64,000 nt of DNA from contig NZ_SGXC01000001.1 of NCBI RefSeq assembly GCF_004216695.1, positions 496,001 through 560,000 of the forward strand, given 5' to 3'. A model generated the notes under the pieces. It saw only the letters and a program-made list of their open reading frames with translations. It was not told the DNA's origin and ran no database searches. The stretch is from Pigmentiphaga kullae. Lineage in GTDB: Bacteria > Pseudomonadota > Gammaproteobacteria > Burkholderiales > Burkholderiaceae_B. The position numbers were made by a program, and so were the translations under genes. This document shows, piece after piece, positions 1 to 8,402 of the stretch (its first letter is position 1; every line of letters starts with the position of its first letter).

Positions 1-2
1 CC

Positions 3-191
3 GAATTCGTCGCCGGCACCGGCGGCTCGCAAACCGGCCTGGCCTACCAGATCCTGCAAGCCGGCTACCAGATCAACATCCCCCGCCTGTTCGCCGCGCT
101 GCTGCTGATCACCCTGGCCGGCGTGGTGCTGTTCGCGGCGATGACGCTGTTGTCGCGCGTCGTGCTGCGGGGCTGGCACGAGATGCGGTAA
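3..191 (+). CDS. ABC transporter permease, NitT/TauT type (C-terminal fragment)
   Basis: The left window edge cuts this gene; 62 codons remain, ending in TAA. The fragment reads EFVAGTGG near its start, then a hydrophobic segment (roughly residues 32-52) and a short basic tail ending in RGWHEMR. This is the usual end of SsuC/TauC-like inner-membrane permeases: a short loop with GLAYQIL and a last transmembrane helix. The matching periplasmic binding protein probably follows at 854, so these are likely parts of one importer interrupted by the toxin-antitoxin pair. Only the family-level call is safe, because the permease motif region lies outside the window. Confidence 0.75.
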   Translation, partial: EFVAGTGGSQTGLAYQILQAGYQINIPRLFAALLLITLAGVVLFAAMTLLSRVVLRGWHEMR

Positions 192-276
192 GCCATCCAG
201 GACCTGCCTGTCCTGTTTTCACCACGCCTCATGTGCTACCCTGTACTTATCATGTAACACATCGGGGAGCAACGCC
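192..276 (+). promoter_or_regulatory. Probable promoter/operator of the toxin-antitoxin pair
   Basis: This 85-base gap holds an inverted repeat, ATGTG at 231-235 and CACAT at 258-262, around a more AT-rich core containing TACTTATCATG. A GGGGAG ribosome site at 264-269 precedes the antitoxin ATG. Type II toxin-antitoxin operons are normally autoregulated by the antitoxin binding such dyads. That the dyad is the operator is inference. Confidence 0.35.
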
Positions 277-564
277 ATGAGCGAGGCAACCTTTACATTC
301 AGGGTCGATGAGTCGCTGAAGACCGCTTTCGCCACCGCGGCCAAGGCTCGCGACCGGACCGGCGCCCAACTTCTACGCGACTTCATGCGCGAATTCGTGC
401 AGCAACAACATGAAGCGGCCGAACATGACACCTGGTTCCGCCGCGAAGTGAAAGCCGGGCAGGACTCCGCGAATGGCGGCCGTCTGGCACCGGCCGCCGA
501 GGTCGAAACCCGATTCGCAGCCCGTCGGGCTGCCACGCGCCGCCGGCTTGAACAGTCAGAATGA
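277..564 (+). CDS. Antitoxin of a type II toxin-antitoxin pair, ribbon-helix-helix type
   Basis: A 95-residue acidic-to-basic protein. Residues about 4-40 fit a ribbon-helix-helix fold: a short beta strand (TFTFRVDE) followed by two helices, as in RelB/ParD/CopG antitoxins. The C-terminal half is charged and Arg-rich, as expected for a toxin-wrapping tail. The stop codon overlaps the toxin start by four bases (ATGA at 561-564), so the two are translationally coupled. The antitoxin would neutralise the toxin and repress the shared promoter. The DNA-binding N-terminus and coupling to a ParE-like toxin are seen; the exact antitoxin family name is uncertain. Confidence 0.8.
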   Translation: MSEATFTFRVDESLKTAFATAAKARDRTGAQLLRDFMREFVQQQHEAAEHDTWFRREVKAGQDSANGGRLAPAAEVETRFAARRAATRRRLEQSE

Positions 565-848
565 TCCAACTGTATTGGACATTCGAGGCCATTGGCGACC
601 GTGAATCGATCTATGACTACATCGAGACCGACAACCCTGTCGCCGCACTCGCCCTCGACGAACTGTTTGAAGAAAAATCCGGCCGCCTGATCGACCACCC
701 GGACATGGGCCGGCCTGGCCGTGTCGCCGGTACCCGGGAACTCGTCGTACACAGGCACTATGTGCTGGTTTATGACATGACCGGCGAGAAAATACGTGTA
801 CTGCGTGTACTGCACGCAGCCCGGCAGTGGCCACCATCCAAGGAGTGA
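561..848 (+). CDS. Toxin of the RelE/ParE superfamily
   Basis: A 95-residue protein with the RelE/ParE layout: an N-terminal helical hairpin (residues about 8-45), then beta strands ending in the characteristic RELVVHRHYVLVYD and IRVLRVLHAARQWP segments. The latter is typical of ParE-like toxins, which poison gyrase, but RelE-type mRNA cleavage cannot be excluded. It starts inside the antitoxin stop codon. Its last codons contain the AAGGAG ribosome site (840-845) of the next gene, so the pair is embedded in a transporter operon rather than standing alone. Confidence 0.85.
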   Translation: MIQLYWTFEAIGDRESIYDYIETDNPVAALALDELFEEKSGRLIDHPDMGRPGRVAGTRELVVHRHYVLVYDMTGEKIRVLRVLHAARQWPPSKE

Positions 849-853
849 GGCAT

Positions 854-1846
854 ATGAAAAATACCCCCATGGCGAGCCTCCTGGCCGCCCTGCCCCTTGC
901 CCTGGCCTTCCAGGCCCACGCCCAGTCCCCCGCGCCCGCCGACAAGCTCGTCTTCGGCTCGAACTGGTACGCCCAGGCCGAGCACGGCGGCTTCTACCAG
1001 GCCCTGGCCGAAGGCACCTACAAGAAGCACGGGCTGGACGTCGCCATCAAGATGGGCGGCCCGCAGATCAACGTGCTGCAACTGCTGCTGGCCGGCCAGT
1101 ACGACGTCGCCATGGGCGACGACCTGCAGACCTACAAGGCCGTGGAACAGGGCCTGCCGCTGGTCACCGTGGCTACCACCTTCCAGCAGTCGCCCACCGT
1201 CCTGGTGTCCCACCCCGGTCCCAAGACCCTGGGCGACCTCAAGGGCAAGACCCTGTACATCGGCCAGGCCAGCGAGACCACCTACTGGCCCTGGCTCAAG
1301 ACCAAGTACGGCTTCACCGAGGCCCAGAAGAAGCCCTACACCTTCTCGGTCCAGCCCTTCCTGGTGGACAAGAACTCCGCCGTGCAGGGCTACCTGGCGT
1401 CCGAGCCCTACACCATCGAGACCCAGGGCCGCTTCAAGCCCACCGTGTTCCTGCTGGGCGCCTACGGCTACCCTCCCTATGCGCAGACCATCGTCGCCAC
1501 CAAGACGGGGCTGGACGCGAAGAAAGACGCGATCCGCCGCTTCGTCGAGGCCAGCGCCGAGGGCTGGAAGAGCTACCTGAAGAACCCCGCCCCCGGCAAC
1601 GCGCTGATCCTGAAGGACAACCCGCAGATGACGCAGGCCCTGCTGGACTACGGCGTCAAGGCGCTGCGCGACGCGCGGCTGGTGGACGGCGGCGATGCCC
1701 GGACGCAGGGCCTGCTGACCATGACCGATGCGCGCTGGAAGAAGACCTACGACTTCATGGTGCGCGAGAAGCTCTTGAGTCCCAAGGTCGATTACCGGTC
1801 GGCGTTCACCACCGACATCGTCGACCAGGTCCGTGTGCTGCCCTGA
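854..1846 (+). CDS. ABC transporter periplasmic substrate-binding protein, NMT1/TauA-like
   Basis: 330 residues with a Sec signal peptide (MKNTPMASLLAALPLALAF, cleavage near AHA-QS). The mature part looks like the NitT/TauT/NMT1-type binding fold: FGSNWYAQAEHGGFYQALAEG near the start, then GGPQINVLQLLLAGQYDVAMGD. Such proteins deliver sulfonates, nitrate, pyrimidine precursors or aromatic acids to an ABC permease. The ATG at 854 is chosen over one at 827 because AAGGAG lies eight bases upstream and the signal peptide starts there. It presumably partners with the permease ending at 191. No ATPase gene is visible, so it must lie left of the window. The substrate is unknown. Confidence 0.85.
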   Translation: MKNTPMASLLAALPLALAFQAHAQSPAPADKLVFGSNWYAQAEHGGFYQALAEGTYKKHGLDVAIKMGGPQINVLQLLLAGQYDVAMGDDLQTYKAVEQGLPLVTVATTFQQSPTVLVSHPGPKTLGDLKGKTLYIGQASETTYWPWLKTKYGFTEAQKKPYTFSVQPFLVDKNSAVQGYLASEPYTIETQGRFKPTVFLLGAYGYPPYAQTIVATKTGLDAKKDAIRRFVEASAEGWKSYLKNPAPGNALILKDNPQMTQALLDYGVKALRDARLVDGGDARTQGLLTMTDARWKKTYDFMVREKLLSPKVDYRSAFTTDIVDQVRVLP

Positions 1847-1875
1847 GCCGCGCGGCGTTCCGGCGCGGACCGGCC

Positions 1876-2772
1876 ATGCATAGCGACGAACTCGACTGCT
1901 TCTACCAGGTCGCACTGTGCGGCGGCATACGCAAGGCCTCCGAGCGGCTGGACCTCGCGCCCTCGGTCGTGAGCCGTCAGGTCGGCCGCCTGGAATCGGA
2001 GCTGCAGATCAAGCTGTTCGACCGCAACAGCCGCAACATGACGCTGACGCCCGCGGGCCAGGTCTACCTGAACTACGTCGAGAGCCTGCGCCAGAACCGC
2101 AAGCTGGTCCTGGAGGAACTCGACGCGCTCAAAGGGCTGCGCACGGGCCATGTGAAGCTGCGCACGATAGAAGGCTACGCCGCCGAACTGGCGGCCTCCA
2201 CCATCGCGACCTTCCGGCGGCAGTACCCCGGCATTACCTTCGAACTCGCCATGGACGGCAGCGACCAGATCATGGCGGCCATCGAGGCGGGGCGGGCGGA
2301 CATCGGCATCGCGCTGTCGCCGCGCGCGGCCAGCGCTATCGAATGCGCCGTCCGCCTGCCGGCGCCGCTATGCGCGGTGGTCTGGCCCGGCCATCCGCTG
2401 GCCGGGCGATCGACGGTATCGATGGCCGAGCTGCTGGCCTATCCGCTGGCGCTGCCGCCGCCGGACACCGGCATCCGGCATCTGCTGGACGCGGTGGCCC
2501 GCGTCGACAAGCTGGAACTGGCGCCGGCCCTGGTCACCAGTTCCATCGCGGCGATGCAGGCCTTCGTGCGCGACCAGGGCGGCGTCGCCATCCTGCTGGG
2601 GGTGTCCCTGCACCAGCAGGGCACAGGCGGCCAGGTAGTGGGCGTGCCCCTGTCCGACCCGCTGCTGGGCCGGACCGCGCTCGAAATCTGCCTGCTGGGC
2701 AGGCGCCGGCTGACGCCGGCGGTCAACGCCTACTTGCGCCACCTGCGCGCCCACGTCGAAGGCAGGTCCTAG
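1876..2772 (+). CDS. LysR-family transcriptional regulator
   Basis: 298 residues. The N-terminal winged helix-turn-helix (residues about 5-62) shows the LysR pattern: GGIRKASERLDLAPSVVSRQV, then LESELQIKLFDR and LTPAG. The rest is the periplasmic-binding-like effector domain starting around residue 90. The gene lies 29 bases after the transporter protein gene on the same strand and overlaps the convergent Bug gene by four bases. It may control either the ABC importer or the organic-acid operon on its right; the sequence does not decide. Confidence 0.88.
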   Translation: MHSDELDCFYQVALCGGIRKASERLDLAPSVVSRQVGRLESELQIKLFDRNSRNMTLTPAGQVYLNYVESLRQNRKLVLEELDALKGLRTGHVKLRTIEGYAAELAASTIATFRRQYPGITFELAMDGSDQIMAAIEAGRADIGIALSPRAASAIECAVRLPAPLCAVVWPGHPLAGRSTVSMAELLAYPLALPPPDTGIRHLLDAVARVDKLELAPALVTSSIAAMQAFVRDQGGVAILLGVSLHQQGTGGQVVGVPLSDPLLGRTALEICLLGRRRLTPAVNAYLRHLRAHVEGRS

Positions 2773-3746
2773 TCCAGCGTCACGCCGGCGCGCTTGATGA
2801 AGCCGCTCCACTTCTCGGTATCCTTGCGGACGAACTCGGCCAGTTCCTGCGGCGAGCTGGTCGCCAGTTCCGCGCCCTGCTCGGACAGGCGGCGCATGAC
2901 TTCCGGCGATTGCAGGCTGGCGACCACGGTGTCGTGCAGGACCTTGACCACCGGCTGGGGAATGCCGGCCGGCCCCATCACTGCGTACCACAGCGAAGCA
3001 TCGAAGCCCGGCAGTCCCGCCTCGGCCAGCGTGGGCAGCTCGGGCAGCACCGCCGAGCGCTTGGGCGTGGTCACGCCGATGGCGCGCAGCGCGCCGCTGC
3101 GGATGTGGGGCAGCATGGTGGGCAGGCTCTCGAAAGCCATCTGCACCCGGCCCGCCAGCAGGTCCACCACCGCGGGTGCCGTGCCCTTGTACGGCACGTG
3201 GGCGGTCTGCACGCCGGCCAGCTGGTTGAACATCACGCCCGACAGGTGCTGGATCGAACCGGCGCCCACCGACGAGAAATTCAGCTTGTTCGGGTTGGCC
3301 TTGGCGTAGGCGATCAGTTCCTTCAGGTTATGCGCCGGCACCGAGGGATGGATGACCAGCACGTTGGCCACGGTCGCCACCAGCGTGATGGGCGTGAAAT
3401 CCTTGACCGGATCGTAGGTCAGCTTGCTGTAGATGGCCGGGGCCGTGGCATGCGTGGCGGCGCTGGCCAGCGTCAGCGTATAGCCGTCGGGCGCGGCCCG
3501 CGCGACCTGGGACGTGCCGATGGTGCCCGTGGCGCCGGGCCGGTTCTCCACCACCACGGGCTGCCCCAGGCGGCTGGCCAGTTGCTCGGCCAGCGCGCGC
3601 GACAGGATGTCGTTGCCGCCGCCCGCCGTCCACGGCGATATCCACTGGATGGGCTTGGCCGGGTAGGCCTGGGCGCTGGCGCCTTGCCAGCCCAGCAGGC
3701 CCGCCGCGAGCAGGATGAAAGCGGATAGTTTCCTTGCAGGATTCAT
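2769..3746 (-). CDS. Bug-family tripartite tricarboxylate transporter receptor
   Basis: 325 residues with a cleavable signal peptide ending near GASA-QA. Family marks are YPAKPIQWISPWTAGGGND after the cleavage site, VVENRPGATGTIG and APDGYTLTL in domain 1, and LPELPTLAEAGLPGFD in domain 2. Bug proteins are periplasmic receptors for carboxylates; here the membrane partners TctA/TctB are not encoded nearby. It is the last gene of a four-gene minus-strand operon with a DsbA-like isomerase, an acyl-CoA synthetase and an enoyl-CoA hydratase relative, so its ligand is probably the acid that these enzymes activate and degrade. Confidence 0.92.
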   Translation of the reverse strand: MNPARKLSAFILLAAGLLGWQGASAQAYPAKPIQWISPWTAGGGNDILSRALAEQLASRLGQPVVVENRPGATGTIGTSQVARAAPDGYTLTLASAATHATAPAIYSKLTYDPVKDFTPITLVATVANVLVIHPSVPAHNLKELIAYAKANPNKLNFSSVGAGSIQHLSGVMFNQLAGVQTAHVPYKGTAPAVVDLLAGRVQMAFESLPTMLPHIRSGALRAIGVTTPKRSAVLPELPTLAEAGLPGFDASLWYAVMGPAGIPQPVVKVLHDTVVASLQSPEVMRRLSEQGAELATSSPQELAEFVRKDTEKWSGFIKRAGVTLD

Positions 3747-3760
3747 GATGGGTTCCTTGG

Positions 3761-4351
3761 TCAGACAAGCGCCCGCCGCACGAAATCCAGGCGATCCTGT
3801 CCGAAGAACAGTTCACCGTCGATGACGAAGCTCGGTACGCCGAATATCCCGTTGGCCAGCGCCTCCCGGGTATGGTCCTCGAACAGGCCGCGGCAGGACG
3901 GAGCGTCCCCCCCGGCCACCAGCTCGCGGCCGGGATAGCCGGCCTCGTCGGCGATCCGGACCAGCGTCTCCGGGTCGGAGATGTCCAGATCGCGCACCCA
4001 CACCCCGGCCAGGATGGCCTGGGCCAGCGGCCAGACGGGCAGCCCCGCGCGCTCGGCGGCCAGGACGGAACACGCCGCCAGCGACTCGTCCACCGGATGA
4101 TGGCGCGGCTGGTCATTGATGGGCATGCCCAGGTGCCGGGCCCAGCGCGTGCGCTCCACGCCGCGGTAGGCCCGGCGCGAGGGATGCAGGCCCGCCAGCG
4201 GCGCGCCGCCGGTTTCCCGGAACACGCGCAAGAGATCGATGGGGCGGTAGACGATGCGGGTGCCCGTCTCGGCGGCCAATTCGTGCAGCCTGGGTCCGGC
4301 CATGTAGACCCAGGGCGACAGCAGCGAGAAATAGAAGGTCAGGGTCTTCAC
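3761..4351 (-). CDS. DsbA-family protein, 2-hydroxychromene-2-carboxylate isomerase-like
   Basis: 196 residues with a GTG start; GTGA overlaps the stop of the upstream synthetase gene by four bases, which supports this start and indicates coupling. The N-terminus FYFSLLSPWVYMAGPRL matches the thioredoxin-like HCCA isomerase/kappa-GST group, with Ser at the position of the DsbA cysteine. The C-terminal NGIFGVPSFVIDGELFFGQDRLDFV is the conserved cis-Pro region. These enzymes use glutathione to isomerise intermediates of aromatic (naphthalene-type) breakdown. Substrate here is unknown; the operon context suggests an aromatic or acyl acid. Confidence 0.85.
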   Translation of the reverse strand: MKTLTFYFSLLSPWVYMAGPRLHELAAETGTRIVYRPIDLLRVFRETGGAPLAGLHPSRRAYRGVERTRWARHLGMPINDQPRHHPVDESLAACSVLAAERAGLPVWPLAQAILAGVWVRDLDISDPETLVRIADEAGYPGRELVAGGDAPSCRGLFEDHTREALANGIFGVPSFVIDGELFFGQDRLDFVRRALV

Positions 4352-6495
4352 GCGTGGCCTCCGTCTTCCGGATCGCGGGTCAGCAGCACGGCATCGAGCG
4401 CGGCGGCGCCGCGGCCGGCCTCGAACACCCGGAAAGGATTGATGTCGATGGACTCGATGCGGTCGGCGTGCCGGTGCGCGAACACCGACAGGCGTACGAT
4501 GGCGCGGACCAGCGCGTCCAGGTCGGCGCGGGGCCGGCCGCGCGCGCCGTCCAGCAGCGCGAAAGCCTTGAGTCCGCGCACCATGCTCATCGCCCCCTCG
4601 GCGTCGACCGGCGCGATGCGCAACGATACGTCGTCCAGCAGTTCGGCGTAGATGCCGCCCATCCCGACCATCACCACCGGACCGAACACCGGATCGCGCT
4701 GCACGCCCAGGATCATTTCCACGCCGGCGGGCGCCATGGGCGCGACCAGCATGCCCTCGATGCGCGCCCGCGGCGCGGCCCGTGCGACGCTTTCGCGCAT
4801 GGCGGCCCAGGCCTGGCGCAGCCCCGCCTCGTCGGCGATGTCCAGCGCCACGCCGCCCGCCTCGCTCTTGTGCACGATGTCCTGCGACAACACCTTGAGC
4901 GCCACGGGATAGCCCAGCTCCGACGCGGCTGCGCAGGCGTCGTCGATGCCCGCCACCGCCCGCTCGGGCGGCACGGGTATGCCCACGCGGGCCAGGACGT
5001 CCTTGGCCGCGTGCTCGTTGGCCGCCTCCAGCGCCGGGAAATGCGGCACGTGCGGCAGGCTGGCCAGATCGGCCGGCCCCGGGCTGGGCTGCGACAGCGC
5101 GCGCAGGGCGGACAGCGCCCGGATCGCGCGCGAGGCATCCTCGATCAGCAGGTACCCGTGGTCGGCCAGTTCGTCCTGCAGCGCCTGCGGCGCCAGCATG
5201 GACAGCACCAGGGCCGGATCGGGAAATTCGCGGCGCAGGTCGGCGAAGATCTCGGCCAGCGGCTGCTGCAGCGGCGGCGAATACGGCATCGCCGTCAGGA
5301 AGAACACCACCGCCTCGTAGCGCCCCTCGCGCAGCATCGTGCGCAGGAAACGCCGGAACAGTTCCATGTCGCTCCAGATCTGCGCCGTGCCGTCCACCGG
5401 ATTGCGCACGGCGGCCAGCGGCAGCATGGCGCGCAGCTCGTCCTGCGCCGGCTGCGGCAGTGGCGCCATGTCGAGCTTTTCCTGCTCGGCGACGTCGGCC
5501 ATCAGCACGCCCACACCGCCCGACACGGTGAACACTCCCACCCGGCCTTCGGTGATGCGCTTGCCGCTGCCCGCCGCGTAGGCGGCATCGAAGAAGGATT
5601 CGATGGAATCGGCGCGATGCACGCCATACTGGCGGAACAGGCTGTCGAACACGCGGTCGTTGCCGGCCAGCGCGCCCGTGTGCGACTGCGCCGCCGCCCG
5701 CCCGACGTCGGAGCTGCCCGCCTTGACCATGACCACGCGCTTGCCGCGCTCGCGCGCCAGCGCCAGCGCGTGCACCAGCCGGTCGGGGCTGCGGCAGCCT
5801 TCCATGTAGCCCATGATGACGTCGGTCTGGTCGTCGCGCGCGAAGTGCGCCAGGCAGTCGGCCATCTCGACATCGCACTCGTTGCCGGTGGTCACCCACG
5901 CGCCCAGGGGCAGCCCGCGGCGGCGGGCCATCACCAGCGCCTGGCCGCCGAACGCGCCGCTCTGACTGACCAGCGCGGTGCGGCCCAGGCGCGGCAGGCC
6001 CAGGTCCACCATGAAGGCGAAGCTGGCGATCATGCCGATGCGGAAATTCATCACGCCCATGCAGTTCGGACCGATGATGCGCATGCCGCTCTCGCGCGCC
6101 AGCGCCGACAGCCGGGCCTGCATGGCGGCGCCTTCGGGGCCGATCTCCGCGAAACCGGCGCTGAACACCGTCATCGCCTTCACCCCGCGGTCGGCACAGG
6201 CCTGCGCAGCCTCCAGCACCGCCGAGGCCGGCAGCGCCACCACCGCGTGGTCCACGCCCAGCGGCAGCTCGGCCACGCTGCGCAGGGCCGGCAGCCCCTG
6301 CACCTCCCCACCCCGGGGATTCACCGGCAGGATGGTCCCGCCATAGCCGTGCGCCTTCAGGAACTTGATGGGACGTCCGCCTATCTTCAGCGGATCGGCC
6401 GAGGCTCCCAGCACGGCGATCGAGGCCGGGGAAAACAACGGATCGAGGGAACCGGCCGCGTGCTCGCGGACGGGGGGGTCAATGCGGTCCAGCAT
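4348..6495 (-). CDS. ADP-forming acyl-CoA synthetase (acetyl-CoA synthetase family)
   Basis: 715 residues in one chain. Residues about 18-115 form the CoA-binding Rossmann domain (SPASIAVLGASADPLKIGG). The succinyl-CoA-ligase-like part follows, with SHTGALAGND around the presumed phosphohistidine H272. A C-terminal ATP-grasp domain spans about 490-710 (YPVALKVLSQDIVHKSEAGG). The reaction is acid + ATP + CoA to acyl-CoA + ADP + Pi. The ATG at 6495 has GGAGGA at 6506-6511 upstream and sits just before the CoA-binding domain; a longer upstream reading lacks domain support. It overlaps the upstream hydratase gene by 17 bases, so the two are cotranscribed. Confidence 0.9.
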   Translation of the reverse strand: MLDRIDPPVREHAAGSLDPLFSPASIAVLGASADPLKIGGRPIKFLKAHGYGGTILPVNPRGGEVQGLPALRSVAELPLGVDHAVVALPASAVLEAAQACADRGVKAMTVFSAGFAEIGPEGAAMQARLSALARESGMRIIGPNCMGVMNFRIGMIASFAFMVDLGLPRLGRTALVSQSGAFGGQALVMARRRGLPLGAWVTTGNECDVEMADCLAHFARDDQTDVIMGYMEGCRSPDRLVHALALARERGKRVVMVKAGSSDVGRAAAQSHTGALAGNDRVFDSLFRQYGVHRADSIESFFDAAYAAGSGKRITEGRVGVFTVSGGVGVLMADVAEQEKLDMAPLPQPAQDELRAMLPLAAVRNPVDGTAQIWSDMELFRRFLRTMLREGRYEAVVFFLTAMPYSPPLQQPLAEIFADLRREFPDPALVLSMLAPQALQDELADHGYLLIEDASRAIRALSALRALSQPSPGPADLASLPHVPHFPALEAANEHAAKDVLARVGIPVPPERAVAGIDDACAAASELGYPVALKVLSQDIVHKSEAGGVALDIADEAGLRQAWAAMRESVARAAPRARIEGMLVAPMAPAGVEMILGVQRDPVFGPVVMVGMGGIYAELLDDVSLRIAPVDAEGAMSMVRGLKAFALLDGARGRPRADLDALVRAIVRLSVFAHRHADRIESIDINPFRVFEAGRGAAALDAVLLTRDPEDGGHA

Positions 6496-7579
6496 GGTGC
6501 AGGGGTCCTCCGGACAGGGCAGGAAAGCCGCAGTCCTTGACGGCGATGACATCGATGAATTCGGAGCGGGGCGCCAGGCCCTCGGCCAAACAGGCGCGCG
6601 CCGCCTGGGTCCAGGCGGTGTAGGGCGGCACGGGCTCGCCCGCGGCGCGCAGCCGGCGGGCGATGCGGGCACGCGTGGCGGCGTCGGGCGCGTCGGCGGC
6701 CTTGGCCAGCGCGCGCTCGGCAAAGAACAGGTGAAGCAGGGCCCGGGCCTGCGGGCCCGCGGCCAGTTGCGCGAAACGCTCGCGCTCGGCCTCGCAGCCC
6801 TGCTCGAAGGGCAGCGCGGCGGCGGCCAGGATCAGTTCGACAGCCAGCGGACCGGCCTCGCGGCCGGGAAAGGCCTGCTCGGCCACGTCCAGGTAGCGCG
6901 CCCGCAGCGCGTCGGCCCGCGCGCCGTCCGGCACGACAAGCCCGGCCGTGCGCCGCCACGGCAGGCGGCCCGAGGCGATGTCGTTCGCGCGGCGCACGGC
7001 GGCGGCCACCGGATCGTCGGCCACCTCGTCCAGCAGCCCCTGGGCCAGCGCGGTCGCGGCGTCCACGCCCCGGGCCCGCGCCACCATGTCCAGCGCCGCT
7101 TCCAGGCCCACCAGGCGCGGCAGCCGCTGGGTCCCGCCGGCGCCGGGCACCAGGCCCAGGTTCAGTTCGGGCAGCATCAGCAGCGCGTCGTCGGCGCCCA
7201 CCCGCGCATGGCAGGCCAGCGACAGCAGCGTGCCGCCGCCTATGCATTTGCCGCGCACCGCGGCCACGACAGGTTTGGGGAAAGTCTCGATGCGCCGGGC
7301 GAGATCGGCCATCCGGACCGTGCCTGGCGCATCGGGCCGGCCGACCTCGCGCAGGTCGCCGCCGCCCGAGAACATGCGGCCCGTGCCGGCCACGACCGCG
7401 CCGCGCAGTGCCGGGTCACGCTCGATGCCGGCCAGCGCCTCGGCCAGGGCGGCGCGCACGTCCGCCCCGATGGCGTTGACCGGTGGGTGATCGATCCACA
7501 GGATGGCGATGCCGTCCCGCAGCACGGAAGAAACGAAGGAAGAAGACACGAGACCGCCGGGGAAATGCCAGGCGCCCAT
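6479..7579 (-). CDS. Enoyl-CoA hydratase/isomerase with a remnant of a 3-hydroxyacyl-CoA dehydrogenase C-terminus
   Basis: 366 residues from the ATG at 7579; GTG at 7549 and TTG at 7606 are alternative starts. Residues about 18-200 are a crotonase domain: oxyanion-hole segments GRMFSGGGDL and GKCIGGGTLLSLACHARV, and the catalytic stretch LPELNLGLVPGAGGTQRLPR. The next part (PFEQGCEAERERFAQL, then FFAERALAKA) is the linker typical of fused FadB/FadJ-type enzymes. The NAD-binding dehydrogenase domain that should follow is absent. Instead the last 45 residues (EGLAPRSEFIDVIAV, CGFPALSGGPLHHAG) resemble the end of the dehydrogenase C-terminal domain. The crotonase half looks intact; the likely role is hydration of an enoyl-CoA from the linked synthetase. 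Confidence 0.82.
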   Translation of the reverse strand: MGAWHFPGGLVSSSFVSSVLRDGIAILWIDHPPVNAIGADVRAALAEALAGIERDPALRGAVVAGTGRMFSGGGDLREVGRPDAPGTVRMADLARRIETFPKPVVAAVRGKCIGGGTLLSLACHARVGADDALLMLPELNLGLVPGAGGTQRLPRLVGLEAALDMVARARGVDAATALAQGLLDEVADDPVAAAVRRANDIASGRLPWRRTAGLVVPDGARADALRARYLDVAEQAFPGREAGPLAVELILAAAALPFEQGCEAERERFAQLAAGPQARALLHLFFAERALAKAADAPDAATRARIARRLRAAGEPVPPYTAWTQAARACLAEGLAPRSEFIDVIAVKDCGFPALSGGPLHHAGPH

Positions 7580-7624
7580 TCTCGCGGGCGCTACCGGGGC
7601 GGACAATCACCGTGGGCGGAACAT

Positions 7625-7647
7625 TGCGTTGCTGGGCAAGCAACGCA
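7625..7647 (-). terminator. Hairpin downstream of the DUF3108 gene
   Basis: A perfect 9-bp stem, TGCGTTGCT paired with AGCAACGCA around the loop GGGCA. It lies 21 bases after the stop of the minus-strand DUF3108 gene and before the hydratase operon. No T-run follows, so intrinsic termination is plausible but not certain. Confidence 0.5.
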
Positions 7648-7667
7648 CGCCGCGAGCAGGACCCCCG

Positions 7668-8402
7668 TTACGGCCGTTCGATCTTCTGCACGACCTGGTC
7701 CAGGAAATCGCCATCGGCTTCGTTCGACAGCACCCGTACGGGCAGCCAGTCATGCGCGGGCGCCAGCCAGACCTCGATCTTCTGGCCGTCGTCGTGGTCG
7801 CGTTCGCGCTTCAGGTGCACCGCCTCGATGCTGCCCATGGGCGTGGACAGCTGGTCGCGGCCCACCACGCGGAAGCGCCAGTTGTCCGACTGGCTGGAGC
7901 CCGCGACACGGAAAGGCACGACCTTGCCGTCGGCGAAGGCGCCGCTGTCGGCGCGGCCGATGGACGCCAGTTGCAGCAGCACCGACATGCGGTCCTGCGT
8001 GCCGGGCCTGAGCGGCTCCTCGTTGCCGCTGGGCAGGCGCAGGCGGCCCGCGGCGGCGTCGAACTCGGCCGTCTTGACGCGCTTGTTGCGCGTCTCCTGG
8101 TAGCGCGCGGGCTGCAGGCCGCCGTCGCCGACCTTGCCGGTGCTTTCCCAGACGAAGCTGAAGAAAAGGAAGCTGCCACGGTTCACCAGGCGGTAGTCGC
8201 TGCCGTTGCGCTGCCATTCCAGCGTGCTGTCGACGTTGATCTTGAAACCCTTGGCCGAGGCATTGAGTTTGTAGGTCAGAAGGGCCGAAGCGGGCGGCGC
8301 ATAGCGCTCGGCCGCATACAGCGCGGGCGCCGCGGCAGCCAGCGCGAGGGCCGCGCACGCGCGGGCGAAATGTCGGCGGGAGGAGCGGAAATCGAAAGAC
8401 AT
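7668..8402 (-). CDS. DUF3108 domain-containing exported protein
   Basis: 244 residues. The N-terminus FRSSRRHFARACAALALAAA has a twin-arginine-like SRRHF element before a hydrophobic segment, then ALYA as a likely cleavage site, so export is probable and Tat export possible. The mature region (LLTYKLNASAKGFKINVDSTLEWQ and later TPMGSIEAVHLKRE, KIEVWLAPAHDWLPVRV) matches DUF3108 proteins, which are predicted periplasmic beta-rich proteins of unknown role. The gene is monocistronic: a hairpin lies downstream and the divergent FAH-family gene upstream. The start is the ATG immediately before the signal sequence; no strong ribosome site is seen. Confidence 0.8.
   Translation of the reverse strand: MSFDFRSSRRHFARACAALALAAAAPALYAAERYAPPASALLTYKLNASAKGFKINVDSTLEWQRNGSDYRLVNRGSFLFFSFVWESTGKVGDGGLQPARYQETRNKRVKTAEFDAAAGRLRLPSGNEEPLRPGTQDRMSVLLQLASIGRADSGAFADGKVVPFRVAGSSQSDNWRFRVVGRDQLSTPMGSIEAVHLKRERDHDDGQKIEVWLAPAHDWLPVRVLSNEADGDFLDQVVQKIERP

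Noticed and set aside
192-853. Toxin-antitoxin pair as the edge of a mobile element
   Set aside because: No integrase, transposase, direct repeat or shift in base composition is visible on either side.
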